Translations under genes and position numbers: made by a program
Notes under the pieces: generated by a model
Seen by the model: the letters and a program-made list of their open reading frames with translations, nothing else
Told to the model about the DNA's origin: nothing
The model's database searches: none
Part shown: piece by piece, positions 45,234-55,824 of the stretch
Numbering within the stretch: position 1 is the first letter of the stretch
Layout of the letters: each line of letters opens with the position of its first letter
DNA from: Symbiodinium natans
Lineage: Eukaryota; Sar; Dinophyceae; Suessiales; Symbiodiniaceae
Length of the DNA stretch: 64,000 bases
Direction of reading: 5' to 3'
NCBI GenBank assembly: GCA_905221605.1
Contig: CAJNDS010002335.1
Coordinates: 470,887-534,886, forward strand

Positions 45234-45982
45234 AGAAGCTGCTGGCATGTAGAGGGTGCTTATGGGCAGCTCATGGGTCAAGGCTTCAGGTTTCCAGGAG
45301 TTGCGATCGGGCTTCTGCTTTATCATGACCATTCAACTACGATCATTACGTGTATATCTCTTACTGCGATGATTGCGATTCTTTGCGTTTTTTTTTATAT
45401 GAATGTTACGCGACCCGCCTCGGCCGAGGCCTCGGAGATCGCGGGGTGCTGTTTTTCGAGAAGCTTCGCGCCATCATTCCCTTTTTGGGGCTTCTGGCAC
45501 TAGTTTGAGGGGACGCGGCAGGAGGGGCTGGGGGTGATGGGTGTCCGCCTTTATGGTCGGACCCAAACTGATGCAGCGTCCGCTGGCGAATAGCTGTCAG
45601 CTGCAGTTGGATTAGAGGTGGGGTACCTGCTTTATGTGACACCGCCCGAAGGCCTCGGCGGATTTGTTTGTTGTGTGAGAGATTATATATGTGTCATCGT
45701 TGGTCATGAGAATTCTCTACCAATAATTGATATGCCTATTATTGTTGTTATATTCTCTTGCATGAGCGTAGTGGGGAAGGGTGCTGAGCCGGAGCACCCG
45801 GGCCACCCGGGGTGGGAAGCCAAGCCTGTACGCTGCTGGAGTGCTGAAGGTCGTGTCGAACCCTGGGCTTCTGTGGGGCCCAAGATTGTTTGGTGTTTAA
45901 GTGTTTAAGTGTTTGAGTGTTTATGTCTAGGGCTCCTTCCACTGAAAAACCTTAGCCAGCAGAAGCAAGCGCTAGAACGCAG

Positions 45983-46046
45983 GTCGCCGTGTACCGGAAA
46001 GAGCTGGAGAAGCAGGGCAGCGACAGTCCAGGCCCGCTAGCAGAGG
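45983..46046 (+). CDS. Exon-like segment, product unknown
   Basis: AACGCAG acceptor; the frame VAVYRKELEKQGSDSPGPLA runs to a GT donor (GAGG|GTTTAT) at 46047. A charged helix then a Ser/Pro tail. The upstream sequence AAGCAAGCGCTAGAACGC could be a neighbouring exon. Confidence 0.35.
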
Positions 46047-46199
46047 GTTTATATGGCAAAAGGATTCGAAACTCCCAGGTCATCGGCCCCTCAACATGCG
46101 TCTATAGGGTTGGTTCCAGGTGACGGGGGTGCCGGGGTGCCGGGGTGCCGCCATGCGCGCTGTGGGGTGGGGAAGCGTCCCCATCCATACATGCCCGGC

Positions 46200-46270
46200 A
46201 GCAGAAGAAGAAGCAAAAGAAGAAGAAGAAGAAGAAGAAGCAGAAAAATGACAAGAAGAAGAAGAAGAAA
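46200..46270. repeat. AGA/GAA-rich trinucleotide array
   Basis: Interrupted AGAAGA units. Lys/Arg-rich and Phe/Leu-rich frames on the two strands are artefacts. Confidence 0.85.
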
Positions 46271-46598
46271 CATCTTGTTGGGGTATAGCACTTGGCATTT
46301 CGGGCAGAAGAATTAGGGCGCTTGGGGTTCCGGATAGCCTTTACATCCTGCTCAGGAGGGAAAGCGGACGAGGACACCGGGCCTGGGAATCGAATTGTGG
46401 GTGAGCATTTAGAGTTTAGAGTCTCTAGAGTCTTGAAAAGAGACGGCTGTCAAGCCCAGTTCAACCCAAGTTGTCTTGTCATTACTTGCATTTGCCAGTG
46501 TCATTCACACTGCCCCGACATGTGACAATGACTTTGATGCAATATTTTGGTTCGAGAAACTTTTTGATTTTCGCCTGCAGTTTGGCTTATAATAGCCA

Positions 46599-48353
46599 AT
46601 GGCCCGGGTGCATCCCAAAGAGAGGAGCAGTCAGAGCAGTTCAGAGGATCCTGAGGACTCAGATCCTGGTCAAGCTGTTCCAGTCGTTCCGCGTCCACAG
46701 GTTTCCGCTCCTGCGCGTCCTGAGGACTCACAGAGTTTGCCGAAATTTCGGGATGTGGAATCCGATGTCTTTGAAGGCTTGGGAGAGGCGAGGATGTGCT
46801 TGCCCACACTCTCTAGCACTTTCATAGCCTCCGTCGGCTCTTCAGCGCTTACTTTCGTCGGCCTTTTTGCACTCGGCCTTTCCGAGCTAGGGCTTCCTCT
46901 TCCTCGACCGACTTGGATGACACTGACATGCCGCTTTGCTGGCTGGATGTTTCTTTTTGTCCTGCCTGTTTTGGGAGTCGCTGTACCCCCGCTTCGGAAC
47001 TTCTTGCTTTGGGGCCTTGAGCCGAACAGCGCTGTCTCTCACAAGGGCGACAAATGTCCGACGAGAAATCCTTTGCCTTGGATGCAGCAGATGGCCTGGG
47101 TGACAATCTACGCCACGCTGACATGTCTTCCCATCCACGAAGGGCACCCTTTTGGGTTTTTCCTGGTCTTCGCGTTGGGAAACATCTTGTCGATGCCAGC
47201 CGGGTTGATTCTTGCGCGGCTCGTTGGGCCAGCTATCTTGTCCCCCCAGTATGTCCGGTCAGTTGGTCCGGTATGCATTTTCTTTCCAATCGTCGGCTTT
47301 GGCATCTTGGTGTCTGGCTACCTGGCGCTGAGACGCGCCTGTGGAGTCTGGGTCGGTGTTTTGATGCCCTTGCTGCTGACAGTCTATGAGTTTGTCGGCA
47401 TGCAGGTGGCGGCTCGGAACTTCGTAAAGTACTTCCTCACGAGGCAAGAAGTGCGAGAGCAGTACGCGGGCACAAACCAAGGCATTCTGCTCTCCACATC
47501 CATTTGTACCTTTCACGCCCTGGCCGAAGGAGCGCGCTTAACTCTGCTCTACATAGACCACTTGAAGCATCAGAGCTTCGACATCCTGTTGCCAATAATC
47601 AGTGCCGTTATATGGAATGTCTTTGTGCGTTTGGGATGCGTGGACCGCATCATCACGACCGTGACTCGTGGCTGGTTCAAACCCCACAACGCCTCGAAGC
47701 TCTTGAGAGATGCGGGTTATTGCATGGGCTATCCCCGTATGGGAGCGATTGCTGCCTTGCTGTTGGCACGCCTTTCTCTCGGTTCTCCGATGATCCTGAC
47801 TGATATGGAGGGATTTCTCTGGGCGTTCATCATCGGAGCAGAACTTGTGGAAGATCTGCTCAGCTACGCTCTGTGGCGAGCAGGTGTGGACTTCTCGCCA
47901 GTGAAAATGTTCGCCACAGATGAGGAGGTGGAACAAATGTCAGAGAAGAGGATTGTAAGGAGGCTGAGCAAACTTAGTCAGCAGGGATCTTCGGATGCAC
48001 TCGCCGTGGTTCCACAGCCGTCGAGGAAGTCCACTTGTTCAGCCCCATCCGCAGCTTCGGCCGCGCAAGAAGTAGAAGTTCAGCGCCTTGCTACTGTTGA
48101 GTCTGTGAAGTGGGAAGTGCGCGAAAGGCATGACTTCAAGTATGGCCCGGTTGACTTCGGCTGTTTGCCCTTCTGGGCGCATTTGCTTCCAGCAGCCCTG
48201 TCGCAGTTCCACACAGTGTTGGCCGTGACTGTTTTCTCAGGCGGCCTCGTGTACGCCTTGGGCTTATGCCCCCATAATCCCCATACTGAGATGAGCCCTG
48301 AAGGAGGTGTGCTTTGGTGGCCCATACCAGACGGCAGTGAGATATGTACATGA
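46599..48353 (+). CDS. Multi-pass membrane protein (about ten helices), family unknown
   Basis: A 584-residue uninterrupted frame. The first 65 residues are polar and Ser/Pro/acidic-rich. Hydrophobic segments then recur: SSALTFVGLFALGLSELGL, FAGWMFLFVLPVLGVAV, GFFLVFALGNILSMPAGLIL, VCIFFPIVGFGILVSGYLAL, VGVLMPLLLTVYEFVGM, ILLSTSICTFHALAEGA, ILLPIISAVIWNVFVRL, GAIAALLLARLSL, FLWAFIIGAELVEDLLSYAL. After a Ser-rich loop of about 90 residues there is a last one near LAVTVFSGGLVYALGL. Acidic residues within helices (ELVEDLL, HALAEGA) suggest transport or signalling, but no family is identified. Intronless, with a spliced-leader-like relic about 45 bases upstream, so it may be a retrocopy. Confidence 0.8.
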   Translation: MARVHPKERSSQSSSEDPEDSDPGQAVPVVPRPQVSAPARPEDSQSLPKFRDVESDVFEGLGEARMCLPTLSSTFIASVGSSALTFVGLFALGLSELGLPLPRPTWMTLTCRFAGWMFLFVLPVLGVAVPPLRNFLLWGLEPNSAVSHKGDKCPTRNPLPWMQQMAWVTIYATLTCLPIHEGHPFGFFLVFALGNILSMPAGLILARLVGPAILSPQYVRSVGPVCIFFPIVGFGILVSGYLALRRACGVWVGVLMPLLLTVYEFVGMQVAARNFVKYFLTRQEVREQYAGTNQGILLSTSICTFHALAEGARLTLLYIDHLKHQSFDILLPIISAVIWNVFVRLGCVDRIITTVTRGWFKPHNASKLLRDAGYCMGYPRMGAIAALLLARLSLGSPMILTDMEGFLWAFIIGAELVEDLLSYALWRAGVDFSPVKMFATDEEVEQMSEKRIVRRLSKLSQQGSSDALAVVPQPSRKSTCSAPSAASAAQEVEVQRLATVESVKWEVRERHDFKYGPVDFGCLPFWAHLLPAALSQFHTVLAVTVFSGGLVYALGLCPHNPHTEMSPEGGVLWWPIPDGSEICT

Positions 48354-49344
48354 TTTCTCGCTCCACTTAAATTCTTTAAGCATGACATCACATCCCCATT
48401 GTCATGTCTACTGCTTCGCATGCCCATTTTCCTCCTATTGTTGGTCCTCCTGTATTAGTCCTCCTGTGCTGCTGCTACTGCTACTGCGACCACGACCAAT
48501 ACCACTCTCTAACTAAACAAAACCCTTGAACTGGCAAATGCCGTTCCAGATTTTTGCAGCCCCAGTCCTCCGAGAGGTGTCAGGGCTTTCAGGGAACTTC
48601 AAGGCCAGCAGAGCTGGCCCGGCGGAGCTAGGTTGGCACTTCCTGAGCCCCCTGGCTTCGTGGCTCAGAGGCTTAGCACGTGCACAATCCGAGTTCAGCA
48701 AGGCTTCGGCAATGGTGCGTAGCAGCACGAGCCGTTGCGTTTGTGTAGGCTTAGGACTAGAGTTTTACTTCAACAGCCTGGTGGTCTGCTACGAGGCAAG
48801 GAAATACCGGCGCCCTTCTTTGCTTGGAGTGCTGATCCGGGACATGTTCGGCACATACCACACTGCTTGTCCTTCTACGTGCAAGGGTATGCTACCGCCA
48901 AGGACGTGCACACCCCGATGGCTTGAGCATAAGAGCAAGTCATTTGCACAACGACACATGCTGTGTCACACCCCTGGAATAATGGATGGAATCCCGGAGC
49001 CCCAGACCTTTGTAGCCCATCAAGCAAAACCTATTTCTGAACCACAAGACAGGTCCAAGACCGCCTTAAACCTCAAATGCACTGGAAATGCAATGCAAGC
49101 CCGACGCCCCCCTAGGCTTGCAAGTAAGGAGCAATGTTGGAGCCCCAAACCTCTGAGATCCTGGACCCCAAAGCCCTGGGCAAAAACATAAAGGCCTTAA
49201 ATACACCCCGTCAATTCCTTCCTGGACCCGAAAATCCAACCCTGAAGCCTTGAGGGTTCAGGGAAAAGGGTTTTTGGGTTTATAGGCCCTAAACCTTAAA
49301 CCCTAAACCCTAAACCCTAAACCCTATAGGGTTTAGCCCCAAAG
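48354..49344. other. Spacer with one unassigned open frame and telomere-like array
   Basis: A frame at 48526-49191 contains FYFNSLVVCYEARKYRRP and LLGVLIRDMFGTYH, which look exon-like but lack clear junctions. CCCTAAA units at about 49290-49326 lead into the next exon. Confidence 0.3.
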
Positions 49345-49458
49345 GATGGCAATCGGCCCAAGCGACGCAAGAGTGGCGGAGCTGCCACGCCCAGACCTGC
49401 CGAGAAAGAGAAGCAGCAGGCCGCTGGTTGGGTTAAAAAGAGGGGCCTGAATGATTAG
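49345..49458 (+). CDS. Terminal exon of a basic C-terminus, product unknown
   Basis: A CAAAG acceptor follows the CCCTAAA array. The frame DGNRPKRRKSGGAATPRPAE then KEKQQAAGWVKKRGLND ends at TAG. PKRRK is a classical nuclear-signal-like patch. Upstream exons not assigned. Confidence 0.45.
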   Translation, partial: DGNRPKRRKSGGAATPRPAEKEKQQAAGWVKKRGLND

Positions 49459-49557
49459 AATATAGGGTTTTTGGGGGTTAGTATCGTAAATCTATATGTA
49501 AAGGGACCATAAGGCAACAATAGTAAGTTAGTTCTTATGTGCTTTGGCTGGTTCAGG

Positions 49558-49627
49558 TTGGGATGTTCCCCCTTATACTAGCAGTCCTTAATAGGGATTG
49601 TAATTCTAGTACCCCCTATCATCCCAA
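49558..49627. mobile_element. MITE-like element, internally deleted copy
   Basis: Begins TTGGGATGTTCCCCCTTATA with CTAGCAGTCCTTAATAGGG and ends CATCCCAA. One inner arm is missing. GG is present on both flanks. Confidence 0.7.
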
Positions 49628-49806
49628 GGTCTAGGGCTTAGGGTTTTGAGGGCTTTTTGGTAGCTTTCAAATAGGTTGTTTTTTTTTTGAGGTTCATGAC
49701 TGGTTTGGGGTGCTGGTTGCCGGTTGTCCGGTTTTTGGAGCTACTTGGGTTTGGGCCCTTTAGGAGCTGCTCCGGATGTGAGGTTGGCCATCTCCTTCTG
49801 TTGCAG

Positions 49807-49898
49807 GAACAGGAGCCCGTAATCTCACCTATGTGGGAGCTGGGTGCACCCTCACACTTCTGCGGCGAAAGGCTTCGCGGCCGTGCTGCCCTATTGAG
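49807..49898 (+). CDS. Exon-like segment, product unknown
   Basis: A CTGTTGCAG acceptor with a good pyrimidine tract precedes EQEPVISPMWELGAPSHFCG and ERLRGRAALLR; GC donor (GAG|GCAAGT) at 49899. Phase 0 to 2. No family recognised. Confidence 0.4.
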
Positions 49899-49899
49899 G

Positions 49900-51400
49900 C
49901 AAGTTCTATGCCATCAAACCCAAACCCCCCATTTTGACTGTCCTCGTCTGATCTGCATCGAAGCACTTACTTCTGCCACCCGCCACATTACCCTGCAGTG
50001 CATCCCCAGGACCCAGGTCAGCTGCAGGTGGCCCAGAATCAAAAAGCAAAGACCCAAGACCCCAAGAAAGTGCGCAGCCCTCGCCCGAGAGCCCGGCTGT
50101 AGGGTTTCGTGTCTAGGGTTTTGGGTCCCCGAAATCCCACATCTTGAAGGTCAGCACCCCGACTGGGAAGAACACCACCGGGGACCTCGGGAATGGTCGG
50201 AGACACAGTTGTCTTTTGTGTTTTTGTTTTTGTGGCTTTTTGCGGGCTGTTGGTTCTGAAGCTTGAAGATTTGGGGCTTGCTTCCATTGCTAGTTTCAGG
50301 GTGTGGCATTAGAAAGTTCGGGAAGGAGTCAGCTCCCTCGCGAACTGCAAGGCTCGCCCCAGGGTGAAGCAGAGAAAATCCTCTACAAGCGTGTCCTGGT
50401 GGCAGGCCCGGGTGTCAGTTGAATAGTTAACCATATGAGCTTGAGGGCTGGGCAAGAGCCCCCACCGCCACCAGCCCCGTAGCATCCCCACCCTGGTCCC
50501 TAAACCCTAAACGCTAAGCCCTGGAACGATCAGCTAGGCAGGTGGCCAAAGAATGCCCTAAACCCTTCATCCTGGAACCCTAAACCCCCCAAACCCTGTG
50601 GGACCAAACCTCTCCACGACATGGCCTGAAGCACACGGCAAGCTTTTGCAATTTCGGTGGGGAACCAGCCTCGACATGAACGATCTCCGAAAGGGCTCTA
50701 AGTTCGACTTTGTGGCAAGCAACACCAACCCATCTTGAAAGCGAGGGTTGCCACTGTCGACTTGCTGCAGCCACCGGAAGCTAGCAGAGCGACAGCTATC
50801 TCGTAGACAGTCGTCATGCTCTCTTGCGAAAGTGCATTCCGCACGCTGTGCCGCGAGTGGACATAGAGCGGCTGGTTGAGTTTGTTTCTGCCACTCGGTT
50901 AAAACAATTAGAACACGCAGGTGCTAGTTTGCTTGCCGGTATGGCAGGTGATCAAGATGAGAATAAGAAGAAGGCCGCACGTTGCTGCGTGTGCTGGTGC
51001 ATGGGGTGCCACAGTGCCGACTGCGAGTCGTACGTTCAAGGTTTTTCCAATGACTCTTTGAGTCATGCGTTTGTTTCTGCTGGTACTCTTCCAGTTCAGC
51101 CAGTTATAGCCAGTTCAGCTGAATGGTTGAATTTAATGATTACTTTTGGGTGTAAGACGCTTATGGCCGGACTCACTCTATAAAGTCTTACATCCCCGCA
51201 AAAAACAACCTCGACCACCCACCTTGATAGTAGTCAAGGAGCATCTTCACCATGCGGCAAAGCTCATGTGCGGGCTCCCCGAACTTCTCAAAACCCCATG
51301 TAACTCCTAAACAAGCCCTCGTAAACCCTACAGCCCTCAGCCCTTATGATGACCCTGAAACCGCACATCCTCATCCCTGGCTCATCCCTGGGCCGTACAC
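49900..51400. other. Spacer with no confident gene
   Basis: Degenerate CCCTAAA units at 50500-50590. A frame at 50824-51183 contains a cysteine-rich piece (ARCCVCWCMGCHSADC) that could be a zinc-binding exon, but it has no clear junctions. Confidence 0.3.
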
Positions 51401-51407
51401 TCCAGAG

Positions 51408-51480
51408 GCGCGCGTGGTGAAGATGAGCGGCGACGTTGCCGAGATCGTCACGGAGGGGGACTACAGGCCGGCCTGCGCAG
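51408..51480 (+). CDS. Exon-like segment, product unknown
   Basis: CCAGAG acceptor; the frame ARVVKMSGDVAEIVTEG then DYRPACA runs to a GT donor (GCAG|GTTAGT) at 51481. The beta-strand pattern VVKMSGDVAEIV would suit many folds. A single exon only. Confidence 0.4.
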
Positions 51481-51899
51481 GTTAGTGGGGCACGAAGGGT
51501 TGTAGCTCAGCGCTCTTGAAGGAGAGCTGTGATCCAAAAGGCTCCCCCAGAAAAAGCTGGACAAGTAGTTGCCCGGGCACAGGCGCTTACCTTCAACTCC
51601 TGTTGTGAGCACCCGTGCCCCAAAAACACTAGTTCAACTTCCGCACCCGGAGCAATGCTTAAACCCAAATTGCCCAAAGACCTCCAAGCTGCGGCCCCAT
51701 CCTGAAGGTCGATGGACGTGGACATTGGCGAGCTGAAGGACATGCATCTCGTGGGCAATTGTTTGGGCCTGCATGCAGCGCGGTGGCCCATACAGTGAAG
51801 GCTTTGGCCCAGAAGATGCCCGTTTGGGAGCCGAATTAGGTGCCATGAGGATGCGCGATTCTGGGCTCGGTGTCCTATCCAGGCTGTAGCTAGACTTAA

Positions 51900-53612
51900 A
51901 AGCAGCCTGAATCCTAAAAGTCTATGTACATCCTCGTGGTCGGCCACAGAGGAGATTGAGGAGACGCAGTTCGGGATTCCTGTTCCAAGCTGCTGCCTCG
52001 GTCTCTCCTGGATTAGAGATTTCGCTGTCAGCGTCCTCCTGGAACTAGTGTTAAGTGTTTAGGGTTTAGAGGGTTTAGGGTTTGGAGGGCTGTTCGGCAG
52101 CCGGTTAAGCAAAGGTTTGTGCAAAAGGGCTTGCAGGGATGTTTATCGCATCAGGCTTTCAGTGGTTTCGGGGGTTCCTCGGAGCCCCCCCCCAAATGGG
52201 GAAAATGCTCGCTAGCTGCACCTCGGATCCAACGCGCCTGTACGTCCGACATCTCCAAAGAAGCCTGACCTATCTGCAACCTCGAGCCCCAAATCCCTAA
52301 ACCCTCTCAAGCCGACTCCCCAAACCTTAAACCTTAAGCGGCAGGGCCCCCTCCAAGCCTGTTTACATAAGAAGGCCCACTTCATAATCTTGAAGTTGCA
52401 TCCTGAGAGCTGCAAAATGTGAGGGAAGATGGACCAGTCTGCCCCAACCGACTTTGCGTTCCTCATGGATCACGCCGTTCAGGCCTCCTGGTGGTGTGGT
52501 GGCGGTAGTGACGATGGAGTTTTGGGTGTAGGCTTTAGAGTTTCGGGTGGGGTGAGCTGTGGACTTTTTCCCGGTGTCTTCCGAAGCATGTGGCAAAGAA
52601 AAAAGCCAGGCTTTGGGCACCTGGCGGCTTGAGCGTTTTTTGGGGGCCCCTGTATTTGGGTCAGGCGTCAGGTTGACGGAGCATGAAACCCCCAACCAGG
52701 GGACTTTAAAGCTTCCGAGGCCATCGAACTTGCAAGCACTGGAATGTACAGTGTCCGGGCTTCGGGTAGGGTTTCTGCCTAAGAGTTCCAGATGTGGCCC
52801 TTCACGCACTTTTCTTTTCAGCGGCAGGAGACACCGAAAAAGAAATGACCTCCTCGGACCGGAGAAAGGCTGCGTGCTGCGTGAAGTAGTCTCCCTTAAG
52901 GTCGGAATATGGGTGTCAACCACAGCAAGAACGAAAGGATCCAGCAACTGGTGTTCAAACGGTGTCTTACTTCGAGTTTCTGGGTGTACCTGTAGCTTTA
53001 GTGCCTGCTCTGCCGCAGTGCTGCACAGATGTCACCGCTCACAGACCACGAGTCACGACCTTAAAGACCTTGTGAGCCCAACAACCTGTTTGCCAGTTTG
53101 CAGGCTGCTTCATCATGCCTACGTACAGCACAGGATGTTTGGGCCCAGCAACAGCACGACGAATGCCTTGGGCTCGCTTTGGGATTTTCATGAGGGGACT
53201 TTAGCATCCGCAATCTCGGGGGAGAAGAAGGAAACCGGGAGCCCAAAAGGAATGAAGCTGTCAAGCATAGGGAGCTAACACTGCAGCAGGCACATGAGAG
53301 GCCTCTGAACCACTTGGCTCAAGCTGGACCAGGTCGAAGCTAACTTTTTGGGAGGAATTGAAGGCAGCGAGAAGTGCAAGTGTCAGGCAAGCTCCTGGAA
53401 GCACGACGCAAAAGCAGGTTCCTACTTTTTGCTGGCGGAGTTTCTTCACGTTCCCTCTGGGAGTGTTTGAGACAAAAAATGGTGCGATCAGAGGCCTTCA
53501 AACCAAACCTTGAAACCGGAACCTCAAGCCCTGAACCGCGCAATTGTCGCGAATTCGGCACCAAAGGGTTCCAAGATGGACTTCCTCATATACTTTCCTA
53601 CACCCCTGGCAG
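51900..53612. other. Spacer; one long unassigned frame
   Basis: TTTAGGG units at about 52051-52090. A 239-residue frame at 52559-53278 has no motif, varied composition and an overlapping minus-strand frame (52363-52947); I do not call either. TTGGCTCAAG at 53315-53324 resembles the leader end but is probably chance. Confidence 0.3.
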
Positions 53613-53700
53613 GTAGGGGCGACGTGCCGAGTGGTAATGGACTCGATAGACAGCCGCGGCCTCAATTTGCAGATGCCATCCAACCTCGACATGGCTCGCG
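53613..53700 (+). CDS. Exon-like segment, product unknown
   Basis: TGGCAG acceptor; the frame VGATCRVVMDSIDSRGLNL then QMPSNLDM leads to a possible GC donor near 53699. The 3' limit is uncertain. No family. Confidence 0.3.
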
Positions 53701-54948
53701 GCCACCTCCCACAACGAGCATGTGCAACTCTAGCGCGCAGACACACAGAGTCAGAGTTGCCCAGCCCCCCACGCCCACCCATTCACCACCCCCACCCGGT
53801 GTATCCCTCAAAGCCCATCAGCCACACAACTTGTGGACTCTGCGCCCTTCGGCTGTTGACCCGTCACATCTCAAGCTTACAGTGTAGTTAAAGGCCTCGG
53901 CGGGCCCGAAAACAGTTTCTGCACAGACCGCCGAGCCTTGGTTGGGGGTTCCAAAGAATCTAACCCTCCAACCCAGGCCTAACCCAAGAGTCACTGGAGG
54001 TGAGACTTCAGAGGAACCAGAGCCGAAGTCAGACATTTCAGCACGCAGTAGGTAGCAGCCAGTCGGGTTAGGATTGACCGCACTACCTGGGTCCCAAATA
54101 CCTTCCTGTTGGGGGAGGAGGCGGCCGCTTCTGGACCTATAAACGTGAAAAAAAGAGCTGCAGGTGTTGTTTTAGGATTAAATCTTTCATATTCTGAAGC
54201 ACGGTCTTCCGAAATGGCCCTGGCGCGGCTGGGCCCGAGAGCCTCCTTCCAGACCGCCAGCTCTTTAGCCTCCGAAAACGAATATCAGGCTGGCTCGAGG
54301 AGATTTTCGGGTTTAATTAGGGTTGAGGGGGGGCAGGTGAAACAAATAAAAAAGGTCACAAAGAACTGTAGGAGCTATAGCTTTCGTCTAGGAACGACGA
54401 GGGTTGAGGGGTTGAGTGCTGGTTTTTGCTGAGAAGTTCGGAGTGGCAAAGCGCAACCTGGCAAAGCCCCCTTTTCGCCTTTAGCTACACAGAGTGAACC
54501 TGACCCCTGTAGACCAACAGCACGCAGCTTCTCTCGAATTGTTTCCCGACGGGATTGAAACTTCGCGTTGTTTCAAAGGTTCTACTGTTCTACTGCCTCA
54601 GTTTTTAGGGCATTGGTTCTTTCCGGGCCTTCAAGCATCAGGCTCGGAGAGCAATGGCATCCGCGGGCTCTGTGTTACCATTCCTGCCGTTGCATCTCCA
54701 AGCCCAAGCAACGAAGCCCTAACACCGCGAAAGCCTCTAACATAAGGCAAGACTTGAGAACTAAGCCCCCCCCCCCCCGCGAAAGCCCTAAATCCCTACA
54801 CCCCAAACCCCTGATGTACACGGGACGACAAGCCGATCGGGTTTGGGGAGTTTAGAGCTACAGGGGTTAGGAAGCAATCGAGTGGATTCGGGGCCTTCAA
54901 AAGGGGGTTCCCTACCAAGAGCTTGTAAGGAACACACAAGTGGCACAG

Positions 54949-55209
54949 GTCGACTTCATCTCGCTAGGCCTGGAGCGGCCGACCAGCCCATCCTCCGGAA
55001 CGCCCCTGGGCTCTCCGAGTTCCGAGAAGTATACTTGCTGAGACCTGAGACTGAATAACAAACTCCCAGCCCCCAACCTCGATCCCACTGATCCCAGGGC
55101 GCTGAGCACACACGCCGACACGCAAGTGTGCAATGTCCTGTTGCTGGACGAGGAAGATGTACGCGTCCGCGTGAACCTGAGGGATCCAGAGATACTTGCC
55201 TCACTGTGA
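54949..55209 (+). CDS. Two terminal-type exon segments, products unknown
   Basis: 54949-55041 (GCACAG acceptor) reads VDFISLGLERPTSPSSGT then PLGSPSSEKYTC and stops. 55098-55209 (CCCAG acceptor) reads ALSTHADTQVCNVLLLDEED then VRVRVNLRDPEILASL and stops. Both look coding by composition. They could be alternative ends or two genes, or the first may be cut by an internal donor. The second has a beta-rich pattern (VLLLDEEDVRVRVNL). Confidence 0.35.
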
Positions 55210-55491
55210 TTTTGTTTGCTGTGTTGGTGGTTGTCAGGGTTGTCATGCCTGAGCCACCCTAGGGTCGTGGAGTCAGGAAGTTGGACAACTGAGGATGAAG
55301 CCCATGCTGGTCACAAGATCGACGGAAACTCAGACTGAGTGTCTGGCTTCTGCGGCGACAAAGACTGAGGCCACCCAGTCTCTCGTGCATTCTTGAGCAG
55401 ATCTTTTTCGTTTCAAGACATGAGAACATTGAAAACACGTAGAAGCATTGCGCTAAGAGTTGGTTGGCTCTGAATGTGTGTTGAATTCAAG

Positions 55492-55824
55492 ATGCCAAAA
55501 ACGACACCGAGGACTGAAGAGCTTCGCGGCTGGAGCCTGCAGGAGGAGGAGGAGGCCATTCCTCCACCTTTGCCAGAAGACTCGACCTACCAGGAGGCAG
55601 TAGAGGAGGTTGCCGGATGCGCTGCAGCTTCCGAAGAGGATGAGGTCGGCTTCATGAAGGAAGAAGGCACCAGAGAGACGGCCTTCGAAGGATGTGAAGG
55701 GGGAAGCGGCGAAGGCGACGGAGTCGTTGACACTGCGGAGGAGGTGGCACCTGAACAAGGACCATCTGAAGACGCAGTTGTCCAGACCTCGCTCGCGACG
55801 CACATGGAGGAGACTTTAGACTAG
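55492..55824 (+). CDS. Acidic protein with Gln-x-x-Leu-Ala-Thr-His tail
   Basis: I prefer the ATG at 55492 (context AAGATGCC; MPKTTPRTEELRGWSL) over the upstream one at 55474. Rich in Glu, Gly and Asp, with no hydrophobic core, so likely disordered. It ends VVQTSLATHMEETLD. The same tail motif recurs in exon-like segments at 59003 (QEALATHVEDTAQ) and 59548 (QEALATHAEAELF), so this may be one member of a local repeat-bearing family. Function unknown. Confidence 0.5.
   Translation: MPKTTPRTEELRGWSLQEEEEAIPPPLPEDSTYQEAVEEVAGCAAASEEDEVGFMKEEGTRETAFEGCEGGSGEGDGVVDTAEEVAPEQGPSEDAVVQTSLATHMEETLD

Noticed and set aside
52363-53278. Long overlapping frames on both strands
   Set aside because: No motif, and neither strand is clearly better; long frames arise by chance in G/C-rich DNA.
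53315-53324. TTGGCTCAAG resembling the leader 3' end
   Set aside because: Only 10 bases match and the upstream leader sequence is absent.
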